From Planctomycetota bacterium (GTDB lineage: Bacteria; Planctomycetota; UBA1135; UBA2386), in assembly GCA_016713175.1 (NCBI GenBank), contig JADJPQ010000001.1, forward strand, positions 186,001 to 250,000: DNA of 64,000 nt. Reading direction: 5' to 3'. Below are positions 15,457 through 24,703 of this stretch, one piece after another (position 1 is the first letter of the stretch; the number at the start of each line of letters is the position of its first letter). The position numbers and the translations under genes were made by a program. The notes below the pieces were generated by a model. That model was not told the DNA's origin. It ran no database searches and saw only the letters and a list, made by a program, of their open reading frames with translations.

Positions 15457-18400
15457 TCAGGGCGGCGTCAGCACCAGCGTGCTCGCGGTGCCGCCGATCG
15501 TCCGGCGCGCCGTGAACGTGCCGACCGTCGGATGCGAAACCGCGAACTCCCAATCGCCGGGACCGAGCCGGCCCAGTTCGAGTCGGCCATCGCCACTGCG
15601 CCGTTCGAGCAACAGCAGTGCCGGGAACCACGCACCGCCGTTGCAGCGGGCCGACACTTCCGCACCCGCCAGCACCTGGTGGTCGCGATCGACGGCGTGC
15701 AGCACGACCGGTACGCCGGTCGGCAGCGGCAACACGAACTCGACGGTGTCGCCGATCCGGAGGTCTTGCAGTTCGCTGGCGCCAGGGGCGCGACCCGACG
15801 CGCGACCGACCACGCGCAGCCGGCCGCCGGGCATGCCGCCGAACACGGCACGACCGTCGGGTCCGGAGACGGCCAACGGCAGGCCGCCCAGCGTGTGACC
15901 CTGTTCATCGACGCAGAGCACCATGGCACCAGCGATCGGTCGACCGGCCTCGTCGGTCACCAGCGCGCTGACGCTGGCACCGCGTTCGGCGCGCAGCACC
16001 AGGTCGGCCTGACCGATGCCGCCGCGAACGAGCAGACCGTCCAATCGTGACGCGGTGCCATCGCCACGCGCACTCGCTGCATCGGCGGCGAGCAGGCCGT
16101 AGGCGCCATCGGCGAGGCCCGGGAACGCAAAGCGGCCATCCGCATCGGTCAGCGCGACCCCGAGCCGATCGTCGCGATCGCGGTCGTCGCGATGCAGCAG
16201 CCGGACCAGCGCATGCCGCAGCGGGTCACCGGTCGTCGCATCGACGACGCGACCGCTGAGTTCGCCGCCAGGGAGCGACAGCGTGACCCGGTGTTCGGCG
16301 GCGCCGACCGGGAACTCGATCGTCTGGGCCTCGCCGATCGGCTGCAGCGCCAGCCCGCCGCGCACCTGCGCGCGCAGGCTGCCCGGGGTCATCGCCCCGA
16401 AGGTCGCCGTGCCGTCGCTGAGGAAACCCGTGCGCAGGCGGCCGTCGGCGACCGCGGTCAGTTCGACCAGTCCGCCGGTCAGCGGCTGGCCGCCGAGTTC
16501 GACGCGGAGCAACAGCTCGGCGCCGAGGTCGAGTTCGCGGGCATCGAGTTCGACCTCGGTGACCTCGCCATCGCGAACCGCGCAACGCCGGGCGACGATG
16601 TTCTTCGACACGCTGGCGATCATCTCGCCCAGCTTGACGCCCTGTCCTGGCCGCCAGTCCTGTTCGGTGGAGAGCCCGGCGAACACCGCCATGCGCATCG
16701 CCTGCACGTTGTATTGACCGGGTTCCAGATCGGTGATCGTGAACGTGCCATCGGCCGCGATCGTGCCCGACATGGTGGCCTGCGACTGTTGTTCCTGCGC
16801 CATCACCAGGAAGTCGGCAGTCTGCATGCCCGGCCCGACCAGCAGCCGGCCGGCGATCGAGCCGCCGTGGCCGAGCACGATGACGACGTCGGTGCGCTGT
16901 TCGCCGGGCGCGAGCTCGAAGCGTTCGGAACGGGTGCCCGAGAAGCCCTTCGCGGTCACGTGCAACTGGATCCGCCCGGGCGACAGATCGGGCAGCGCGA
17001 AACGGCCCTCGCCGTCGGTGCGCGTGGTCACGCCGCCGCCGCCGCTGAACATCGACAACGCCGGGTTGTCGAGCATGCCGCCGAGTCGCCGGCGGACCAG
17101 CGCCGCCGCGATGCCCCGGCCATCGGCAGCGCGGACGACACCGGTCAAGGTGACGCCGCGCGGCAACGCGAGCTCGCCGACATCGGTGGTCTGGCCGGCG
17201 ACGAGTGTCAGTTCGTGCTCGTGGCGCGCGTGGCCATCGGCTTCGATCACCAGCGTGCAGGCGCCCGGCGGCAGCCCGTCCAGCGCGAACGCGCCATCGG
17301 CACGGGCGTCGACGACCTGGGTCGCGATCGTGCGTTGCAGCATCGCGAACATCGCGGCCTGCACGCGCAGCGTGAACGACTGCACCGGCTTGCCGTCGAC
17401 TGCCGCGATCACCTGGCCGCGCAGCCCGGTCTTGCCGGCCATGGTGATGCGCACGTCGCGGTCGCCGGCGCGCACGCCCTTCTGCAGACCGCCAGCCCAG
17501 TCCGGATGCGCGGCGAACAGCGTGAACGTGCCGTCATCGGCGATGCCGGTCAGCTCGAACCGGCCGTCGGCATCGGTCGGGGCGCCGTCGGCAGCGATCT
17601 GCGCCAGCACGTCGTAGCCGAGCTGCGACGTCATGTCGCCGAACAGGGGAATCTCGATGCCCGGATTGTGCGCCACGCGCGCTTCTGCGACCGGTTTGCC
17701 TTCGGGCGTGACGACGATGCCGGCGACGCGGCTGCCGCTGCCACAGGTCAGCCGTACGGCCGCGGCGGTCCCGGGCGGCACTTCGAGCGCGGTCTCGGCG
17801 GCAAGGCGTCGCGGTGGCAGTGCCTCGACGCGCCAGCGACCGGGGGTCAGGCCAGGCAGATGGCAGGTGCCGTCCTCGCGGGTCTGCTGGTGCACTCCGG
17901 TCTGGCGTGAGGCCATGCCGATCCCACGAGTCTCGGCGACGGGGGTGGCGCGCACCGAGGCGTCGGCAATCGCGGCGCCGGTCTCGTCGACGACGGTCAC
18001 GTCGATCGCTCCGGCCGCGGTCAGCGGCAGCAGCAGTTCGCGCAGTTCGCCCGGTTGCAGCGGCGGCTGCGGTGATCGGCCGCAAGCGGTGGTGCCGCGC
18101 GCCGACAACACGAACGGCGCGTCGGCCAACACTGCCGTGAACACGAAGCCGCCGTCGGCTGTGGGTGTCACCGGCGGTCGCATCGCCGCCATCATCGTGC
18201 CGAGGAACGCACTCGGATCGCGCACTGCCGCGCTCGGGTCGGCGTCGGCGGCAAGTCGCACTTCGTGCACGCTGGCGTGCTCGACGCCGGTCAGGCGACC
18301 GCGGACGCAGCCGCCCAGATACGGGGTCAGCACGACCTGTGCCGTCCTGGTCGCCGCCGAGACGTGGACGATCTCGGGCATCGGCAGCGCGAAGAAATCG

Positions 18401-18888
18401 TGGGCCAGCGACAGGCGCAAATGGCGTTCGCGGCAACGCAGCGTGAACATCCCGGCGGCGTCGATCGCGGCGATCGCGATGGGCTCGCCCGTCGGCAACC
18501 ACGGGATCCCATCGCGCGATCGTGAGGTCCGCTGGCCCATCATCGCGGCGAACCCGGGTTGATCGGTCGGCTGGCCGGCGAAGGCGCGGATCGTCGCGCC
18601 GGCAATCGGCCGCCGGGGATCCGCGAGCACCGTGCCGTGGATCGTGAAGCCGTCTTCGGTGTCCGTCGGCGGCAGGTTCGTCGGGTCGACGGCCGCGATG
18701 CGTTCGCGCTCGGCGACGTCGCCGGGTTCGGCGGTGGCTGCCGCCGGCATCGGCAGGCCGAGGTCCGCCGCGTCGCTGGCCCGGGACGAATCGGGTGGCG
18801 TGGCGCCGATCCGAAACCACAGCAGCAGTGCCGCGACTGCCGACACCAGGACCAGAACCAACGCCAGAGGCAGTTTGGCCGACCGCAT
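15457..18888 (-). CDS. Giant membrane-anchored protein of carboxypeptidase-regulatory repeats
   Basis: An 1143-aa protein with an N-terminal membrane anchor (residues about 4-26) and the remainder outside the membrane. The body is a string of at least eight carboxypeptidase-regulatory-like (transthyretin-like, Ig-fold) domains, each showing a phrase such as G.V....G.P...A.V followed by TDADGRFELTGI, TDGEGRFALPDLSPG, ADGTFTITDLEPGQYNV, TDADGRFAFPGLADGAYGL, or DGAFALDGLPPGACTL. No peptidase domain is present. Start ATG 18888 is the first codon followed by a credible anchor; the open frame upstream overlaps the next gene. Such proteins are common in planctomycetes and are thought to act at the cell surface, but the role is unknown. 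Confidence 0.75.
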   Translation of the reverse strand: MRSAKLPLALVLVLVSAVAALLLWFRIGATPPDSSRASDAADLGLPMPAAATAEPGDVAERERIAAVDPTNLPPTDTEDGFTIHGTVLADPRRPIAGATIRAFAGQPTDQPGFAAMMGQRTSRSRDGIPWLPTGEPIAIAAIDAAGMFTLRCRERHLRLSLAHDFFALPMPEIVHVSAATRTAQVVLTPYLGGCVRGRLTGVEHASVHEVRLAADADPSAAVRDPSAFLGTMMAAMRPPVTPTADGGFVFTAVLADAPFVLSARGTTACGRSPQPPLQPGELRELLLPLTAAGAIDVTVVDETGAAIADASVRATPVAETRGIGMASRQTGVHQQTREDGTCHLPGLTPGRWRVEALPPRRLAAETALEVPPGTAAAVRLTCGSGSRVAGIVVTPEGKPVAEARVAHNPGIEIPLFGDMTSQLGYDVLAQIAADGAPTDADGRFELTGIADDGTFTLFAAHPDWAGGLQKGVRAGDRDVRITMAGKTGLRGQVIAAVDGKPVQSFTLRVQAAMFAMLQRTIATQVVDARADGAFALDGLPPGACTLVIEADGHARHEHELTLVAGQTTDVGELALPRGVTLTGVVRAADGRGIAAALVRRRLGGMLDNPALSMFSGGGGVTTRTDGEGRFALPDLSPGRIQLHVTAKGFSGTRSERFELAPGEQRTDVVIVLGHGGSIAGRLLVGPGMQTADFLVMAQEQQSQATMSGTIAADGTFTITDLEPGQYNVQAMRMAVFAGLSTEQDWRPGQGVKLGEMIASVSKNIVARRCAVRDGEVTEVELDARELDLGAELLLRVELGGQPLTGGLVELTAVADGRLRTGFLSDGTATFGAMTPGSLRAQVRGGLALQPIGEAQTIEFPVGAAEHRVTLSLPGGELSGRVVDATTGDPLRHALVRLLHRDDRDRDDRLGVALTDADGRFAFPGLADGAYGLLAADAASARGDGTASRLDGLLVRGGIGQADLVLRAERGASVSALVTDEAGRPIAGAMVLCVDEQGHTLGGLPLAVSGPDGRAVFGGMPGGRLRVVGRASGRAPGASELQDLRIGDTVEFVLPLPTGVPVVLHAVDRDHQVLAGAEVSARCNGGAWFPALLLLERRSGDGRLELGRLGPGDWEFAVSHPTVGTFTARRTIGGTASTLVLTPP

Positions 18889-18946
18889 GGCCGCCGTTGT
18901 AGCCGATGCCCGGCCCTGCCCGTCGCGCCGGCGCGCATCGCCGCGG

Positions 18947-19534
18947 TCAGGCACTTCCATGCGGTGTGTCGCCGGGCGGCCCCGCGGCTGCGCGCGCGTC
19001 CTGCGCCAGTCGCGTCGCCATCCTGCGCATGTCGCGCAGGCGGGCACGAAACGGCAGGCCGTGAACTGCCAGCAGCAGCATGGCGACGATCGCTGGCGCA
19101 ATCGGCCCCCCAAGCCAGCTGGCATTGGTGCCGACGATGGCGGCCCACAACGCGGGCAGTGGCAGCAGCACGCCGAGGAACGCACCCACTGGCGCCGGCA
19201 GCCGGCGGTCGGCCTGCACGTGGTCGACGCCGCGACCGAACGCGAACGCCGCCAGCGCGCCGAGCGCGCCATGCCCGAGCAGCAGCGACCACCAGGGCCA
19301 GTCCGCGCCCACCAGCGGGATCGCGTCACGCCGATGACCGACGAGCACGCCGATCGCGACCAGCGGCCACCGGATCACCATCAGCAGGTAGCCGAACGCG
19401 AAGCCACCGAGTCCCGACTTGTCGCGGCCGGGTTCGATCCCGCACAGTTCGCCGTGGAAGGTGGCGATGATCACGCTGACGAAGACCCCGATCAGCAGCG
19501 CGGCATCGGTCAGCAGGGTGCTCAGGGTGTGCAC
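18947..19534 (-). CDS. Multi-pass integral membrane protein, unknown function
   Basis: A 195-aa protein from GTG 19534. About five hydrophobic segments can be seen: TLLTDAALLIGVFVSVIIATF, FGYLLMVIRWPLVAIGVLVG, WWSLLLGHGALGALAAFAFG, FLGVLLPLPALWAAIVG and IAPAIVAMLLLAVHGLPF. The short C-terminal tail is basic, then Ala/Gly/Pro-rich. No family recognised. The longer frame upstream would overlap the acetyltransferase. It lies between the repeat-rich giant and the GNAT gene on the same strand. Confidence 0.55.
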   Translation of the reverse strand: MHTLSTLLTDAALLIGVFVSVIIATFHGELCGIEPGRDKSGLGGFAFGYLLMVIRWPLVAIGVLVGHRRDAIPLVGADWPWWSLLLGHGALGALAAFAFGRGVDHVQADRRLPAPVGAFLGVLLPLPALWAAIVGTNASWLGGPIAPAIVAMLLLAVHGLPFRARLRDMRRMATRLAQDARAAAGPPGDTPHGSA

Positions 19535-19565
19535 ACCCGTGGATCCGGAGGACGGCGCGTTCGTG

Positions 19566-20165
19566 TCACTTCGTCCTGGCCACCGAACGGAAGATCGGTC
19601 GGGTCGGCGAACGCCGCGCGACTTCGCGGAACCCCGCCCGACGGAACGCGGCGGCAATGCCGGTCCAGGCGAACACATCGGGCATCGGATCCTGCCTGGG
19701 TTCTTGCGGGTAGCCCTCGACGATCGCCACGCCCTGCGCGTGCGCCCAGTCTGCGGCCGCGCGCAACAGCCGACTCGACAGACCGCGGCGGCGATGTGCT
19801 TTGGCGATCACCAGGCAGACGATGGACCAGACCGGTTGGTCATCGACCGGTGCCAGCACGCGCGACCTGGCGAGCCTGGCGAACTCGGGGCGGGGGCCGA
19901 GCGCGATCCAGGCGACCGGTTCATCGCCGAGGTAGCCGAGCAGGCCCGGTGGCGGTCCGGCGACGACCCGGCGGCGCAGCCGTTCGCGGTTCTTCCGGCC
20001 CTTGCCGAGTTCGTAGTCACGCGCCGGCAACCGCATCGCCTGGCACCAGCAACCGCCGCAGGCGCCCTTGGCGCCGAACAAGGAACACAGGTCACCCCAG
20101 GAATCGGCGGTGGCGGGTTCGATGCGAAGGGCTGCAACCCGCGGTTGCGCTGGTCGAGTCACCAT
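19566..20165 (-). CDS. GNAT-family N-acetyltransferase
   Basis: A 199-aa acetyltransferase. The Cys-rich N-terminal phrase GACGGCWCQAMRL (about residues 34-46) marks the GNAT subgroup that is often annotated by its GGCWC motif. The acetyl-CoA binding core is VWSIVCLVIAKAHRRRGLSSRLLRAAADWA (about 110-140), with the RRRGLS loop, and the C-terminal AAFRRAGFREVAR is the usual last strand-helix. Substrate unknown. Start ATG 20165. Confidence 0.8.
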   Translation of the reverse strand: MVTRPAQPRVAALRIEPATADSWGDLCSLFGAKGACGGCWCQAMRLPARDYELGKGRKNRERLRRRVVAGPPPGLLGYLGDEPVAWIALGPRPEFARLARSRVLAPVDDQPVWSIVCLVIAKAHRRRGLSSRLLRAAADWAHAQGVAIVEGYPQEPRQDPMPDVFAWTGIAAAFRRAGFREVARRSPTRPIFRSVARTK

Positions 20166-20361
20166 GGTCTGAGGCTACCCGGTCGGCGCGACGCCGACTT
20201 GCACGGTCTTGCGCATTGCCGTGCACCGGGATCCCGGCCCTGGCCGACATCCGGGCATCGCGACGCCAATCCGGCCGGCGCGGGACCGACTCAACCGGCT
20301 ACACTTGCCGGATCCCTTCCACTGCCCGCATGTGGCGGGCGCAACTCGAACCCTCAGAAAC

Positions 20362-21621
20362 ATGCGTTCCATCGTGTTCTCCTGCTCTCTTCTCGCCGGC
20401 AGCCTGCTCGCGCAGGGTGTGATCGACGAGGGCCCAGAGCCCAACGATCTGACCGGTGTCCCGACGTTCATCACGTGCGGCAGCCGCATCGACGGCAACT
20501 TGACCGCCGGCGATTTCGACTATTACCAGATGGCCGTCACTGCGCCGACGCTGGTGAAGGCCTACACCAGCGTTGGACCGGGCTCGATCGCCCGCACCGA
20601 CACCTGGCTCGAGTTCCGTGACTCGATGGACATGTTGCTGGCCGAGGACGACGACGCCGGCCAGGGCACCTCGTCGTACGCCGGCTGCTACATCACGACG
20701 CCGGGGATCTACTACCTGGTGGTGCGCGGCTTCGCCGCGACGACCGCCGGGCCGTACACGATGGACGTGATGTGCACGTCGGCCGTGGTGGTCGAAGGCG
20801 TCGAGCCGAACAGTGGTTCGGCGGCGGCAACGCCGGGCACCTGCGGTTTCGAACACCACGGCGAGATCACCGCGGGTGACGACGACTGGTACTCGATCGT
20901 GCATCCTGGTGGCAACCTGGTGGTGACCAGTGGTCCGGGCGGCCCGGGCATGCCGCCGTCGGCGATCGCGCTCGAGGACACCATCGTCGAGGTCTACGAC
21001 GTCAACTCGGTGCTGCTCGGCACCGCCGACGACGAGGGCGAATCGCTCTACAGTGCACTGACGATTCCCAATGCGCCGGCCGGCCAGTACTACGCGCTGA
21101 TCAAGGGCTTTGCCGCCGCCGATTTCGGTTGGTACAGCTTGCGCATCGGCTGCGGCGAACCAGCTCCGGCGGAAGCGCAGATCGGTCCGGGTGTCGGCAC
21201 CCCGGTCGGCTGCATGGGCTCGGCGGGCGTTCCGACGCTGCTGGCGCGGTCCACCAACGCCACCGGCACGGGCACTCGCGTGCGTCCGCGCATCGGCACG
21301 ACGTTCTCGCTGGACCTGTCGAATCTGCCGCCCGCGTCGCTGGTCGTCCACATCACCGGCCTGGCCACGCCGCCGCCGTTCGACCTCGGGCCGCTCGGCG
21401 CGCCCGGCTGCTTCGTCGGTGTGTCCACGGACCTGACGTCGATCGATTTCGCCAATCCGGCCGGGACGGCGCGGTCGTGGCTCTTCATTCCGGGCAATCC
21501 GGTGTTCATCGGCACGCCGCTGCACTGGCAATCGGCGTCGCTGTCGCCGTCGCACAACGCGTTCGGCATCGCCACGTCGAACGTGCTGTCCGGCGTCGTC
21601 AACGGCATCGCCTTCCAATAG
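20362..21621 (+). CDS. Secreted protein with pre-peptidase-like domains
   Basis: A 419-aa secreted protein. Signal peptide at residues 1 to about 17 (MRSIVFSCSLLAGSLLAQ). Two tandem beta domains follow, each opening with an 'EPN' turn (EGPEPNDLTG; EGVEPNSGSA) and carrying GDFDYYQM or GDDDWYSI, the pattern of bacterial pre-peptidase C-terminal domains that bind surfaces or sugars. The last 130 residues (from about IGPGVGTPVGCMGSAGVPTLLARS) form a Gly-rich domain also seen at the ends of the FG-GAP protein and the right-edge propeller protein here; it may be a lineage-specific sorting or surface domain. ATG 20362 was chosen for the signal peptide. Confidence 0.7.
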   Translation: MRSIVFSCSLLAGSLLAQGVIDEGPEPNDLTGVPTFITCGSRIDGNLTAGDFDYYQMAVTAPTLVKAYTSVGPGSIARTDTWLEFRDSMDMLLAEDDDAGQGTSSYAGCYITTPGIYYLVVRGFAATTAGPYTMDVMCTSAVVVEGVEPNSGSAAATPGTCGFEHHGEITAGDDDWYSIVHPGGNLVVTSGPGGPGMPPSAIALEDTIVEVYDVNSVLLGTADDEGESLYSALTIPNAPAGQYYALIKGFAAADFGWYSLRIGCGEPAPAEAQIGPGVGTPVGCMGSAGVPTLLARSTNATGTGTRVRPRIGTTFSLDLSNLPPASLVVHITGLATPPPFDLGPLGAPGCFVGVSTDLTSIDFANPAGTARSWLFIPGNPVFIGTPLHWQSASLSPSHNAFGIATSNVLSGVVNGIAFQ

Positions 21622-21673
21622 GCGCGAGCGGGGCCTGGCCAACGCAAGCGCGACCGACGTCGCGCGCTCAACG

Positions 21674-22702
21674 CTACTTCGGCGCCGCCAGGCCGAGCGC
21701 CTCGACGAAGCCCTGATGCCGCTGCTGTGCCGGGCTCGACGTCATCAACCCCTGCAACTCGACGATCGTGCCGCCAGCGGGCAGCAGTTCGCGGATGACC
21801 ATGCCGGCTTCGCGGCCGATCGCGACGTTGTCGCTGCCGAGGAACGTCGTGTAGTCGTCGCTGCCGAGTTCGCGGTCGAGCACGATGACCCGGATGCCGG
21901 CGGCCAGAGCTTCCTTGCAGGCCGCGGCCAGCGCCAGCGACTCCTTCGGCGACACGATGATCGCGTGGCAGCCCTGCGCGACGAAATCGCGGACGCAACC
22001 GCGCTGCTTCTCGGTGTCGTCGTCGGCGGCGCGATAGTGGAACTCGACCTGCGGATAGCGTCTGGCCCACGCCTGCATGTCGGTGCGCATCGCCGCCCGC
22101 CACGGCTCGTCGTCGGTGCATTGCGCCATGCCGATCTTGAAGATCTGGTCGGTCTTCGGTTCGGTGGTCAGGATCGCCGCGTGTTCGCGCCGCAGCGCGA
22201 CCAGCATCGTCGTCGCCGGCGACGCGATCGGCGTGCCGCCGGCGGCCAGGTTGGTTCGGGTCCACACCCTCGTGCCGAAGGTGTACTGCCGCGCCAATTC
22301 GATGCCGTTCGCCGCCAGCAGCGCCAGATCGATCGCTTCGGCCGCCAGCGTCGGGTACTCGATGGTCGCGTCCAGGGCGCCGTCGGCGACATACTTGCGG
22401 CCTTCGTCGGGCAACGCATCGATGCCGACGAACCGGATGCCGGTGCGGCCTTTTTGTCGCGCCGCCGTGGCGGCACCGAACGCCATCGGATCGTTGTGCG
22501 CATACACCAGGTCGATCTGCGCCAGGCGTTCGAGCGCGGCTTCCATCTCGGCGCGACCGCGATCACCCTTCCACTGCGCTTCCGCCACGTGCACGACCCT
22601 CCACTTGCCATCGCCGCTGGCGAGCACCGCGGCAGGGCCGTGGTCGCCGCACGCAGCAGCCAGCAGCAGCAGGCAACATGACACGGTGGTGAATTGATTC
22701 AT
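21674..22702 (-). CDS. Circularly permuted sugar-type ABC binding lipoprotein
   Basis: A 342-aa periplasmic binding protein of the RbsB/YtfQ type (Peripla_BP_4). A lipobox LLLAAAC puts the lipidated Cys near residue 19. The order of the two halves is reversed. Residues about 33-140 match the normal C-terminal half (RGRAEMEAAL, IDLVYAHNDPMAFGA, IRFVGIDALPDEGRKYVADGALDATIEYPT). Residues about 180-338 match the normal N-terminal half (FKIGMAQCTDDEPWRAAM, CVRDFVAQGCHAIIVSPKES, GIRVIVLDREL, GSDNVAIGREAGMVIRELL, GGTIVELQGLMTSSPAQQRHQGFVEALG). The protein ends right where an ordinary member would continue into the segment found here at the start. Start and permease stop overlap (ATGA). Confidence 0.85.
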   Translation of the reverse strand: MNQFTTVSCCLLLLAAACGDHGPAAVLASGDGKWRVVHVAEAQWKGDRGRAEMEAALERLAQIDLVYAHNDPMAFGAATAARQKGRTGIRFVGIDALPDEGRKYVADGALDATIEYPTLAAEAIDLALLAANGIELARQYTFGTRVWTRTNLAAGGTPIASPATTMLVALRREHAAILTTEPKTDQIFKIGMAQCTDDEPWRAAMRTDMQAWARRYPQVEFHYRAADDDTEKQRGCVRDFVAQGCHAIIVSPKESLALAAACKEALAAGIRVIVLDRELGSDDYTTFLGSDNVAIGREAGMVIRELLPAGGTIVELQGLMTSSPAQQRHQGFVEALGLAAPK

Positions 22703-23658
22703 CGGCGACGATCCTGGAGCAACACGGCCGCCAGGATGATCGCGCCGGTGATGATCAGGCGCCAGTGCTGCTCGACGCCGGAGATCGACAGGATCTTGCC
22801 GACGTATTCGATGGTCAGCACCCCGAGCACCGCGAGACCGGGGCCGCCGCGACCGCCGAGCAGGCTCGTGCCGCCGACGACGACCGCCGCGATCGATTGC
22901 AGTTCGAGCAGTTCGCCGGCTCCGGGATTGCCATGGACGTCGCGCGCGACCTGGCAGACGCCGGCCAGCGCGGCCAGGCCGCTGCACGCCGCGTAGGCGA
23001 GGATCGTCACGCGCTGCACCGGCACACCGGACAGTCGCGCCGCTTCGCGGTTGCCGCCGACGGCGAACAGGTGCCGGCCGAACACCGATCGTCGCAGCCA
23101 GACGACGAGCACGACGGCGACTGCGGCAAACAACAGTCCCGCCACTGGCACCGTGTCGAACGCGCGGCCGGCCAGCCATTGCCAGAACGGCGGTCCGAGA
23201 CTGTCCGTCGGTTGGAACTTCGAGTTCGGCGGCTTGCCGGCCATCGCCGGCACGAAGCGCGCGAGCCCGCGCGCGATCACCATCGCCGCCAGTGTGACCA
23301 GGAACGGCTGGATCCCCTGGCGCGCCACCAGCCAGCCGTTCAGCAGGCCGAGGCCGATGCCGAGCAACAGGCTCGCCGCGACCGCAAGCGGCCAGCCGAC
23401 ATCGCCGACGGTCGTCAGGCCGGCGAACGTCATGCCGGTCAGCGCCAGCACCGCGCCGACGGACAGATCGATGCCGCCGGTCAGGATCACCACGCATTGA
23501 CCGAGGGCGCACAGGCCGACCACGCTGATCGAACCGAGCAGATCGAGGTGCAGGGAGGCGCGGAAGAACGCGCCCTGGCCGTTGCAGACGCAGCCGAGCA
23601 GCAACACGAGCAGCAACGCCAGCGCCGCGCGCGCGGTCGGTGACGACCAGCGGTTCAC
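22699..23658 (-). CDS. Sugar-type ABC transporter permease (RbsC-like)
   Basis: A 319-aa inner-membrane permease of the BPD_transp_2 family. About nine hydrophobic segments are visible, with the family motifs VVILTGGIDLSVGAVLALTG (near residues 56-75), GLLNGWLVARQGIQPFLVTLAAMVIARGLA, the RRSVFGRHLFAVGGNREAARLSGVPVQRV cytoplasmic loop that contacts the ATPase, and AVVVGGTSLLGGRGG. The start GTG 23658 overlaps the stop of the upstream gene (GTGA); its own stop overlaps the start of the binding protein. No ATP-binding partner is encoded next to it. Confidence 0.9.
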   Translation of the reverse strand: MNRWSSPTARAALALLLVLLLGCVCNGQGAFFRASLHLDLLGSISVVGLCALGQCVVILTGGIDLSVGAVLALTGMTFAGLTTVGDVGWPLAVAASLLLGIGLGLLNGWLVARQGIQPFLVTLAAMVIARGLARFVPAMAGKPPNSKFQPTDSLGPPFWQWLAGRAFDTVPVAGLLFAAVAVVLVVWLRRSVFGRHLFAVGGNREAARLSGVPVQRVTILAYAACSGLAALAGVCQVARDVHGNPGAGELLELQSIAAVVVGGTSLLGGRGGPGLAVLGVLTIEYVGKILSISGVEQHWRLIITGAIILAAVLLQDRRR

Positions 23659-24668
23659 CCGCGGGCTCCGGTGAACGCGGCGAGCAGTTCGTGTTCGACC
23701 TGTTCCTGCCGAAGCCTGCTGGCGTGCAGTTGCCGCGTGATCTGGCCGTACTCCTGGGCACTCGGCACGCCGAAGTACAGTTCGGGAATCGGCTCGGTCG
23801 GCGGATCGGCGCACCAACGGGCGCCGTCGCGGTCGGGCTCGAGCGTGCGCAGCCGCTCGGCGACCGGCCGCAGATCGCGGCGCGGCAGCGCGTGGACCGT
23901 CACCAGTTCGAACCAGCTTTCGGTGCGATCGTGGTAGCGGTAGCAGCAGCCGTCGCGCGTCGGTGCGACGTGCAGCACCCGGAACGCGCCACTCAGCGTG
24001 TTCAGCACCAGTCGATGCGTGGTCCTTGCGGCGGTGACGACGGCGAAGTCGAGTTCGTCATGCCGGCGGCGCTGCACGGCGCCCAGGCGTCCAGCCGCCA
24101 GTTCGTCCTGGACGCGGCGCAGCTCTTCGCTCCAGATCGGCGCCAGCACCTCCGGGGTCGCCAGCACATCGGTGGCGTGGTCCAGCAACCACCGGTAGCG
24201 CTTCAGGCTCAGCGCATCGCCATCGAGCCCGGCGAATTCGCGGCGAACCGGCGACCGTTCGTCGGCCAGCCCGACGACGGTCCGGTCGATCGCAAATCCG
24301 CGCCAGGTGTGCCAGCAACCGAAGTCGCCGGTGGCGGCGGCGGCGAGCAGCAACTCTTCCTGTCCGCAGGCGATTTCCGGGCGCAGCACGGCGAGCAGTG
24401 AACCGAATCCGTCCGTATCGTAATGGTCGTTCAGCACCACGGTTGCGCCGGCCAGGAAGGCGGTCTGGGCTGCGGCGTCGGCGCGGGAGAACGCCAGGGC
24501 GATGCCGGTGCTGAGATCCTGGCGCCAGATCGCCGGTGTCCGGTTTCCCGGCCAGTGGGACAGGTTTGGCCCGAGCGGCAACATCCCGTCGACCGACAAC
24601 GGCGGACTCGGCGTCGACGACGCGGCGGCGAAGCCGAGCTGCAAGGCGGTCGCGGGAGTGGACGGCAT
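23655..24668 (-). CDS. Uncharacterised protein with a DHH-like motif (DUF6687-like)
   Basis: A 337-aa cytoplasmic protein, recognised only tentatively as DUF6687-like. Near residues 33-41 it has SHWPGNRTP, and around 73-85 VVLNDHYDTDGFGSLLAV, which resembles the H-x-D-x-D-G metal-binding motif of DHH phosphoesterases. Other visible segments are RRHDELDFAVVTAA and CYRYHDRTESWFELVT. It is the first gene of a coupled three-gene unit with an ABC permease and the permuted binding protein, so it may process whatever that system imports, but this is inference. ATG 24668 was chosen because residues upstream read as non-coding. Confidence 0.6.
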   Translation of the reverse strand: MPSTPATALQLGFAAASSTPSPPLSVDGMLPLGPNLSHWPGNRTPAIWRQDLSTGIALAFSRADAAAQTAFLAGATVVLNDHYDTDGFGSLLAVLRPEIACGQEELLLAAAATGDFGCWHTWRGFAIDRTVVGLADERSPVRREFAGLDGDALSLKRYRWLLDHATDVLATPEVLAPIWSEELRRVQDELAAGRLGAVQRRRHDELDFAVVTAARTTHRLVLNTLSGAFRVLHVAPTRDGCCYRYHDRTESWFELVTVHALPRRDLRPVAERLRTLEPDRDGARWCADPPTEPIPELYFGVPSAQEYGQITRQLHASRLRQEQVEHELLAAFTGARG

Positions 24669-24697
24669 TTGGGTCGGGGAACGGCGTGGCCTAGGAA
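24669..24697 (+). promoter_or_regulatory. Candidate promoter for the structured RNA
   Basis: TTGGGT (24669-24674) and TAGGAA (24692-24697) are separated by 17 bp and lie just upstream of a structured, terminator-ended segment. Both boxes are weak matches to the sigma-70 consensus, so the call rests mainly on spacing and place. Confidence 0.35.
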
Positions 24698-24703
24698 CCG
24701 TAG

